Assembly: GCA_050699515.1 (NCBI GenBank)
Contig: JBOHFF010000139.1
Span: 7,971-71,970 of the forward strand
DNA length: 64,000 bases
Source of the DNA: GCA-003244245 sp050699515
GTDB lineage: Bacteria > Actinomycetota > Actinomycetes > Mycobacteriales > Pseudonocardiaceae
Reading direction: 5' to 3'
Both the position numbers and the translations under genes were made by a program. Below the pieces are notes generated by a model, which saw only the letters and a program-made list of their open reading frames with translations, made no database searches and was not told the origin of the DNA. This document shows, piece after piece, positions 58,386 to 64,000 of this stretch (within the stretch, counting starts at the first letter, position 1; each line of letters opens with the position of its first letter).

Positions 58386-58630
58386 TGGGCACGACCAGCG
58401 GACCCGCTGCGGTGGGCCGCGAGGAGCTGGCAAGCGTCGGCTGGCACATCAGCAGCCGGAGTCAAGATAACGGCGGTAGCTGTGTGGAGGCGGGGCCGCT
58501 GCGCGATGGCACAGGCCGGGTCGCGGTGCGCCACAGCCACCACAAGGACGGCGCAGTGATCGTCTACACCCGCGCCGAGTGGGAGGCGTTCACCGCTGGC
58601 GTCCGCCTCGGCGAGTTCGAGTTCGACTGA
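58385..58630 (+). CDS. DUF397-family partner protein
   Basis: 81 residues. WHISSRSQDNGGSCVEAGPL, VAVRHSHHKDGAVIVYTRAEWEAFTAGVRLGEFEF is the full DUF397 pattern. It overlaps the HTH gene and ends before a stem-loop. A degenerate relative of this gene's last 17 codons reappears at 63714-63762. Confidence 0.92.
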   Translation: MGTTSGPAAVGREELASVGWHISSRSQDNGGSCVEAGPLRDGTGRVAVRHSHHKDGAVIVYTRAEWEAFTAGVRLGEFEFD

Positions 58631-58633
58631 GTT

Positions 58634-58675
58634 CCTGAGTGGCGGCGCGGGCCATGATTCACGCCACCACTCAGG
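58634..58675. terminator. Stem-loop after the HTH-DUF397 pair
   Basis: CCTGAGTGGCGGCG (58634-58647) pairs with CGCCACCACTCAGG (58662-58675) with one mismatch, right after the DUF397 stop. There is no T-tract, so termination is likely but not certain. Confidence 0.5.
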
Positions 58676-58743
58676 CCAGCACTGGTTCGGGCCGTCTTAC
58701 GTGTGTTCGACCAGGTAGGCGTCTCTCCGCATCGCCGTTCCCG

Positions 58744-59889
58744 CTAATTGGACGCCCGGATATTCGGTCTTGCCAGGAGATACAGACGGCTGACGTCGGA
58801 GTACGGGTCATAGAGATCGAACATGTATTGCCAGATGATAACTAACACCTTTCGTACCGTCGGTGGCAAATTCGGATCTTCTGCTATATTGCGACGAGCT
58901 TGGGCGAACAAGTTTGCGATTAAGGTGTCGCAATGGGTGAGAGCGCCAGAAACCCGAATCAAATCAATGATGTCTTTGATGTCGATAGAGTTGTCGCCAC
59001 TCAAATAGGCAACGAGGCGGGCGCGGTCGGCTCCAGTCACGCGATCGAGCGCCGCCCGTACTAGCGCGGTGCAGCGACCGCGAGCTAAGTCGGACGTATT
59101 GGCGAGGGTAAGAGTATCAGGTTCACCGCTCCTGAGTTGCTTGTCTAACTCGATGAGACCAGCAAGGTCGTTTTGGACCTGGAAACCCTGACCAATTGGT
59201 ACGGCGCACTCCAGAATGCATCGTGCGACGTTATTCTCGATCCCTGCCAGGATTGTAGCAAGGTGTATGGAGCAGTTCAGATACGGAGAGAAGGTCGCGG
59301 CGTGTGCACGCAGGATGTCCAACTCGCTGATCTTTTCGATATCGCACGCCGTGTCGAGGTGGAGTTGCTCGGCCTGCCCGGCCGCCACTCGTGCGGTAAG
59401 GACGAGCATCGCGTCAACGAGCCGCGCCTTTTCACAGGGGGTCAGGCCGCTTCGCAAGATCGGCAGCGGTGCGAGCGCAGCAAGAAGATCGCCGACGAAA
59501 ATTGCGGCGTTGCGTCCCTCGGCGCCGAACGAAGACGCCGCTAGAGCGTGGTGAGCGGTAGGTTGCCCACCACGGACCACGTCGCCGTCCACGATGTCAT
59601 CATGTAGAAGAATCCCGGCGTGCCGGATTTCCAGGGCGGTCGCCACCGCCAACAGATGTTTCGGATCGTGCTCCGCGGTCGAGCTGGAAAGCGCGTGACA
59701 GGAAACCAGGAAGGTCATGCCGAGCAACCGCTTGCTGGGACGCCCGAGGTAGGTCCGGGCGGCCTCGTATACTGCAAGCTCCGTGACATCGGCTGCAGCC
59801 TCACGTAATTCAGTCCCGGCGAATCGGGTAAGCGAATCCTCAAGATTCCTTTGCAGGGCTATCAGATCAGATTTGTCAAGTAGGCGCAC
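58744..59889 (-). CDS. Polyprenyl synthase-family protein with altered second Asp-rich motif
   Basis: 381 residues; GTG start with AAAGAG upstream. The first Asp-rich region is canonical (LHDDIVDGDVVRGGQPTAHHAL, with DDxxD and RxG). GDLLAALAP, AGQAEQLHLD and KISELDILRAHAATFSPYLNCSIHLATILAG follow as in all-alpha isoprenyl diphosphate synthases. The second motif, normally DDxxD, reads QGFQVQNDLAGL (NDxxG). That change could alter substrate binding or convert the enzyme to a non-chain-elongating partner or terpene-like cyclase. It is last in a three-gene operon, 24 bases after the FabV-like gene. Confidence 0.8.
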   Translation of the reverse strand: MRLLDKSDLIALQRNLEDSLTRFAGTELREAAADVTELAVYEAARTYLGRPSKRLLGMTFLVSCHALSSSTAEHDPKHLLAVATALEIRHAGILLHDDIVDGDVVRGGQPTAHHALAASSFGAEGRNAAIFVGDLLAALAPLPILRSGLTPCEKARLVDAMLVLTARVAAGQAEQLHLDTACDIEKISELDILRAHAATFSPYLNCSIHLATILAGIENNVARCILECAVPIGQGFQVQNDLAGLIELDKQLRSGEPDTLTLANTSDLARGRCTALVRAALDRVTGADRARLVAYLSGDNSIDIKDIIDLIRVSGALTHCDTLIANLFAQARRNIAEDPNLPPTVRKVLVIIWQYMFDLYDPYSDVSRLYLLARPNIRASN

Positions 59890-59913
59890 GATGACTCTTT
59901 CAGGATGGAACGA

Positions 59914-61125
59914 TCAATATATCATATCGGTCGGCCAAGGGAGATCGGGGTTCAATGGTTCGTCGTAGTTCACTCCGGGCACCGCGAATCCGTAGAGTCG
60001 CGATATTTCGTTGCGGAACCAGTCAACATCGGCGATATCGGTGATGCTTTCCCGCGTAGCGGCCCTCCACCGGGCAGTGACAGCGTCCTGCACACCGTTG
60101 GCGAATTCCCAGCGATCAAGACGAATTCGACCATGGTGATCGATTTCCATCGGCGCGATACCGAGAAGATGGTCCCATAATTCGACGAATTGACTAATGG
60201 GCGACCGCATAGTTTCCCCCATAACGCTGCGCAGCAGTCCGATATAGAGAGCTATCCCGGGAATTGCGGTAGAGGATTGCGTCACTGCGGCGCCGTTCAC
60301 TGAAGTCGTCGCACGTCCGTCATGACGCTCCACCAGCGTGGCGTTCAGGGTCCTCGCGGTTTCTTCCAAGTGAGTCTTGGCGACACCGATGGTACCTTCT
60401 CGGTAGATCGCCGAGGTCATCTCGGAGCCGATGTAAGACAGAGCAACAGTCTGGAAACCTGACCGGATCAGATCGCATTTCTCCATAGCATCGATCCAGC
60501 GTGCCCAATCCTCTCCCCCCATAACTTTCACGGTTGCTTCGACTTCGTCGCTTGTGGCGGGTGGGATCTCGATCTCTTGCAGCAGAGGAGCGCGAGTATC
60601 ATCGAATACCAGCGTCTTCGTGTGATGAGTATGCCCAATTGGCTTGATGACCGACTTGTAGATGTTTCCGGTCACCGGGTCAGCCCGGCGAGGAGACGCG
60701 ATGCTGTAGATCAGATAATCGACAGGTCCGAACTGCTGAGCAATCAGTTCCATAACATCGGCCTTGGTGGAATCTGCAAAGCAGTCTGCACTAACGAACT
60801 CCATATGTGTACCAGCCCTGGCTGCAAGCTGCGCGGTCGCGATCGTGCGGTACCAGCCAGCAGTGGCGGTACGCCGAGTGGACCACGGCTTTTCATAGCA
60901 CAGGCCCACGCCGCGAATACCGTAGCGGGCAAGCCCGACAATCGTGGCAGCCAACCCATACCCGGAACTGGAGCCGATAACCAAGACAACTGGCCGGCGT
61001 CGGTCGCCGATATCGACTGGGTGCACTTGTGACCACATGTCATCCACTATTCGGGCACATCCGGTGGGGTGTGCGTCGAGCAGGAGGAAGCCACGTCCGG
61101 TGGGGCGGACAGCACGTGTGGTCAT
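59914..61125 (-). CDS. fabV: FabV/TER-type enoyl-ACP (enoyl-CoA) reductase
   Basis: 403 residues from ATG 61125 (AAAGG upstream); a longer open frame to 61440 overlaps the radical SAM gene and is rejected. RGFLLLDAHPTGCARIVDDMW is the FabV/TER start. The NAD(P)-binding PVVLVIGSSSGYGLAATIVGLARYG (46-70) and the catalytic Y241-x8-K250 (YREGTIGVAK) are intact, preceded by YIGSEMTSAIY. FabV reduces the 2,3-double bond of enoyl-ACP or enoyl-CoA. Sitting between a radical SAM-carrier protein and a prenyl synthase, it probably reduces a carrier-bound or prenyl-like intermediate rather than serving general fatty acid synthesis. Confidence 0.9.
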   Translation of the reverse strand: MTTRAVRPTGRGFLLLDAHPTGCARIVDDMWSQVHPVDIGDRRRPVVLVIGSSSGYGLAATIVGLARYGIRGVGLCYEKPWSTRRTATAGWYRTIATAQLAARAGTHMEFVSADCFADSTKADVMELIAQQFGPVDYLIYSIASPRRADPVTGNIYKSVIKPIGHTHHTKTLVFDDTRAPLLQEIEIPPATSDEVEATVKVMGGEDWARWIDAMEKCDLIRSGFQTVALSYIGSEMTSAIYREGTIGVAKTHLEETARTLNATLVERHDGRATTSVNGAAVTQSSTAIPGIALYIGLLRSVMGETMRSPISQFVELWDHLLGIAPMEIDHHGRIRLDRWEFANGVQDAVTARWRAATRESITDIADVDWFRNEISRLYGFAVPGVNYDEPLNPDLPWPTDMIY

Positions 61126-61162
61126 ATCGTCGCCTTTCAAGGTTATGATGGTCACGTTCGGG

Positions 61163-62737
61163 TCATGCTGGTACCGCGCCTGCCAGGCGCACAAGGACTT
61201 CCAACAAGTCGCCTGCTGTCTGGACCTTCCCAGTATCCTCATCGAGCACGATGAGGCCGAGTTGCGCTTCCAGCGACGTGACAACTTCGAGCAGCGCGAG
61301 GCTGTCCAGACCAAGATCGTTCTCGAGATGCAGGCTTGGCTTAGTGCAGAATATGGGTGTCCGACCGGTGGCCCGCGCGAGCACCTCTGACAGTGCTGCC
61401 GCGATCTGGGGCCGAGAGGTAACCACCGGCCGTGAACCAATTGCGTTCATCGTGGGAACCGTAGCTGTGGCGTTACCGCTGCGGAGGGATGTGGCGTCGA
61501 TCAGTGGCAGCACGGAACCACTGACGCCGCGCTCGCCGGTACATTGTTCAAACTCTTCAATCAGTAATGCGCACGACCCGCAATAGCTGCTACAAGTGAG
61601 TGACTGGGTAACGGATTGTGGTACGACATCATGCATCGCTTTCAGTCCGCCGCCGGCACGGATCTTGACCACATAGGATGAGCGGTTCACTCGGTGAAGA
61701 ATTTCCAGGGCAGACTCGGCAAACAGATTTCCGAAGCGAAGTTTTTCGGGGACATTGAACGCCGCGCAGGCGTATAGATCGCCTGTTTGCTTCATCAGTG
61801 CAGTGGGTAGCACATAGGAACCAACGGTGGGAGCGAAACAATCGTAGCAGTGGTTCATCCATTTTGCCACGGGGGTCACGCCAGGGCGGTGAATTGGCGC
61901 TTGGTCTTCCAGTCGGTCATTCTCTAAGTACACTCGCATCGTGGAGTGCACTCGATCATGCGGAAAAGTTCCGTACAACCGTTCATACAGTTTCATGAGT
62001 TCGTAGATCTTGTGCTTCCGGTCAGCTGGGTCGGCTAGCGAAGAGACCGCGATGTTCAGCTCGCGGTCGGTGAACTCAGTCGCAGCGTAATGAACGATCC
62101 TACACACGTACTCTAATGGCGTGGCCTGCTCACCGATTGAGACCATCAACAACGGGACGAACAGTCGGTTTTCGAGCAGTCCATTTTTAGCCAGCAGATC
62201 AAACGTTGGTGCGCACCGATTTTTTGATCCCCATAGGCCATTCGTAGTAATCTTGGAGATGTCTGCAACACTGCTTACCCGCTTCATAAATGAGAGGAGC
62301 GTGCGCATCGCCACAAACGGCTCCCCACCAGTGATAGATACAGATGGCAAGGATATAGACCCGAACTGATCAACTAGGGTAGCAACCTGCGCATCGGTCA
62401 AGGTCATTCCTTTCCGCAAGGACCGTGCCCCCATCCCGCATCTTCGGCACGTATCGTTGCACTTGGTCGTCAGCTCGCACTCGATGCGCAGTGGTCGGTA
62501 CGGCGCCTCCCCGAGACCTACCTCCGCCCAACCAGCCCGGATAAGATCAAAGACACGTGGATCTTTGACCGCGTACTTTCCCTTATATGGCACGACCGGG
62601 GCGTGGCCATCGATAAATGTAAACAGCCCTTCTTTGATCACTTTGATCGCTTCTTTCGTGATTCCAAGACGGCCACTCCTGGCAGGTTCATATTCTGTCA
62701 GCATTGACCGGGCATGACCGTTTCCTCTGCTACTCAT
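61163..62737 (-). CDS. Radical SAM enzyme fused to an acyl carrier domain
   Basis: 524 residues; ATG 62737 or 62704, no clear ribosome site. The radical SAM core has C93-x3-C97-x2-C100 (CELTTKCNDTCRRCGMG), SITGGEPF (SAM-binding GGE) and ISKITTNGLWG. Additional cysteines follow (NHCYDCFAP, LYACAAFNVPEKLRFGNLF, CSSYCGSC...CTG), like SPASM-type auxiliary iron-sulfur ligands. After a variable linker, residues about 440-524 form an acyl carrier protein: LHLENDLGLDSLALLEVVTSLEAQLG, with Ser479 in DSL as the phosphopantetheine site. The fusion implies radical chemistry on a thioester-tethered substrate. It is the first gene of the operon with fabV and the prenyl synthase. I know of no described pathway with this set. 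Confidence 0.85.
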   Translation of the reverse strand: MSSRGNGHARSMLTEYEPARSGRLGITKEAIKVIKEGLFTFIDGHAPVVPYKGKYAVKDPRVFDLIRAGWAEVGLGEAPYRPLRIECELTTKCNDTCRRCGMGARSLRKGMTLTDAQVATLVDQFGSISLPSVSITGGEPFVAMRTLLSFMKRVSSVADISKITTNGLWGSKNRCAPTFDLLAKNGLLENRLFVPLLMVSIGEQATPLEYVCRIVHYAATEFTDRELNIAVSSLADPADRKHKIYELMKLYERLYGTFPHDRVHSTMRVYLENDRLEDQAPIHRPGVTPVAKWMNHCYDCFAPTVGSYVLPTALMKQTGDLYACAAFNVPEKLRFGNLFAESALEILHRVNRSSYVVKIRAGGGLKAMHDVVPQSVTQSLTCSSYCGSCALLIEEFEQCTGERGVSGSVLPLIDATSLRSGNATATVPTMNAIGSRPVVTSRPQIAAALSEVLARATGRTPIFCTKPSLHLENDLGLDSLALLEVVTSLEAQLGLIVLDEDTGKVQTAGDLLEVLVRLAGAVPA

Positions 62738-63233
62738 TTGACGGGTGTAACGTCAAGTCTGACGTTAGGTCACCGAAGGTGGTGTGGCTAGCGGCCCTTG
62801 AGCACGCACACTGTGTACTGGAGCGGCTCAGGGGTCCTCGATGAGGGTAACGTAGGGACGTGACCGGTTTCGTTTCGCACGAGGCTGGTGATATCCGGGA
62901 TGAGCTGGGCATCGGCGGCCCAGGGGATCCACCACTGACCGGGCCACGCAGCGCACGCCAGATCCGTGCGACCAAGCGCGACATCCCGACTCCTTGCGTT
63001 GCGCCCGCCAAGAGGCCGGACGGATTGCCAATCCGCGACGGTAGCGCGAGATCAAGACACCAGTGGGTCGACACGGCAAGTGTTGCGGGCGGTGCTCCGT
63101 CATCGATGACTCTCGGTTCGGCGCATGGCGGGCTCGATAACATAATGGACTTCCTCCCATCTTACCTCTCAAGTCTGAGATCTAGTGGTTGTGGTGGCAA
63201 GCGGTTTTGTTCGGTAGGTTGCGTGTTGAGAGA
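62738..63233. other. Region without a convincing gene
   Basis: Minus-strand frames of about 90-138 codons between 62730 and 63172 have no recognised domain and poor coding character. The right end (63170-63233) resembles the sequence upstream of the intact HTH gene at 57460-57520, so the promoter of the duplicated HTH-DUF397 pair is preserved here. Confidence 0.45.
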
Positions 63234-63762
63234 ATGATCTTCGTGCCGAAGAGGAGGTCCAGGCCGACACTACGGGCGCAGTGGTTGGCCGAGCACTTGC
63301 GGGCACTGCGCGAGTCGACGGGAATGACGCTGCGGCAGGCGGGCGAGTACCTCCAGCGCGACCCCTCGATGGTGAGCTGGTTTGAGACCGCCGAGTACCC
63401 GATCCGCCGGGGCGATGTGCCGACGCTGCTCGACCTCTACCACGTCTCCGAGGAGTGCACCCGCGACGGCCTCCTGCGGCTGTCCGAGGACGTGTGGCGC
63501 ACGGGCTGGTGAGACGGATAACTCTGTCACACACCGTGGACCTTTGTCAACACCGTGGACCGCCGCCACATCGACTTCGTGTGGCTGCAGTCACGCACCG
63601 AGTGGCTTCGGACCTACTCGGCGATGCTAGTGCCCGGGCTGCCACAGACCCGCGAGTACGCCGAGACGCTGATCCGCAACGTGGCGACCGCTGACACCCC
63701 CGAGGAGGGAGGCCTTCACCGCGGGCGTCCGCCTCGGCGAGTTCGACTTCCCCACCGGCTGA
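63234..63762 (+). pseudogene. Deletion derivative of an HTH(DUF5753)-DUF397 gene pair
   Basis: The frame begins VPKRRSRPTLRAQWLAEHLRALRESTGMTLRQAGEYLQRDPSMVSWFETAEYPIRRGD, nearly the protein at 57525. A TGA at about 63510 follows VWRTGW. Similarity then resumes (VDRRHIDFVWLQSRTEWLRTYSAMLVPGLPQTREYAETLIRNVATADTPEE), and at about 63708 it jumps straight into the end of a DUF397 gene (AFTAGVRLGEFDF, stop 63762). About 0.65 kb covering most of DUF5753 and DUF397 are missing. It is non-functional as a pair; at most a truncated 89-residue HTH protein could be made. Confidence 0.85.
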
Positions 63763-64000
63763 CACCGGCGGGCGGGAAAGTCCCGTTGGAGCGGATCTTC
63801 GCGTAGCTTGGGGCGGCGATATCACTGTGACGCCGCCTGGTGCGATGACCGCTGCAGCTTGCAGGTGCCGGTGGCCCTGTCCAGAGCGATGGAAACCGCC
63901 GAACACCGGAGCCTGCGCAAAGGAGTGCGTGCAGACCCACACTCGATCGGATGGCAGGATACAGTGTAGACCGAGAGCGGCGTAGCGGCGTCTGATGATG
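63763..64000. other. Terminal stretch without a recognisable gene
   Basis: Short frames only, none with family features; continues beyond the window. Confidence 0.4.

Overview
The window looks like a piece of a high-GC actinobacterial chromosome, probably from the order Pseudonocardiales (my inference). Supports are the mycothiol gene mshB, the conserved RidA / DUF4177 / paired ArsA-like ATPase neighbourhood known from mycobacteria, HTH-DUF5753 + DUF397 gene pairs, frequent GTG starts with ATGA/GTGA overlaps, and a red-type RuBisCO with CbbX and CbbR of the kind reported in Pseudonocardia-like autotrophs.

Layout. 1-6 kb: the 3' part of a large AAA/TPR regulator, then a divergent heme dioxygenase-type peroxidase and a lipoxygenase-like protein, a plausible oxylipin pair. 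6-9.8 kb: RidA, DUF4177, two ArsA-family ATPases and phosphoribulokinase. 10-13.2 kb: a response regulator, an HTH/TPR regulator and a GNAT enzyme. 13.3-16.4 kb: a lasso peptide operon (precursor, decapitated cyclase, PqqD-like B1, protease B2, PIMT-like methyltransferase), followed by an HTH/TPR regulator and a relic of a second PIMT gene. 18.1-21.2 kb: a broken histidine phosphatase, a small-molecule kinase and a nucleotidyltransferase. 21.2-26.3 kb: class I aldolase and cbbR divergent from cbbLSX, with a strong palindromic operator between them. With the distant phosphoribulokinase this supplies the defining Calvin-cycle steps. 26.3-28.6 kb: exonuclease III, a Nudix-like protein and mshB.

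28.7-41.3 kb is accessory DNA with visibly more AT-rich stretches: a small secreted Cys/His/Trp/Tyr repeat protein, a DDAH-like enzyme, an IS66 transposase relic, a membrane coiled-coil protein, and the conserved but uncharacterised SCO2525-SCO2524-SCO2523-SCO2522-SCO2521-type cassette (SAM methyltransferase, large helical protein, ParA-like protein with a variant P-loop, two partners), ending at a convergent ion-channel-like membrane protein. 41.4-47.5 kb: gltB and gltD, separated by a palindromic repeat that also occurs at 13.2 kb.

47.5-58.7 kb is a mosaic: toxin-antitoxin pairs (one broken), a membrane-anchored NACHT-type NTPase divergent from an archaeal-type ATPase across a shared palindrome, trpS, two convergent Uma2-family proteins and an HTH/DUF397 pair. 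58.7-62.7 kb is a three-gene operon that I consider the most novel content: a radical SAM enzyme fused to an acyl carrier domain, a FabV-type enoyl reductase and a polyprenyl synthase with an altered second Asp-rich motif. The window ends with a deletion derivative of the HTH/DUF397 pair. Several genes (histidine phosphatase, PIN toxin, monooxygenase, small membrane gene) show single-base frameshifts, several next to homopolymers; these may be decay or sequencing error. I saw no rRNA, tRNA or CRISPR array.
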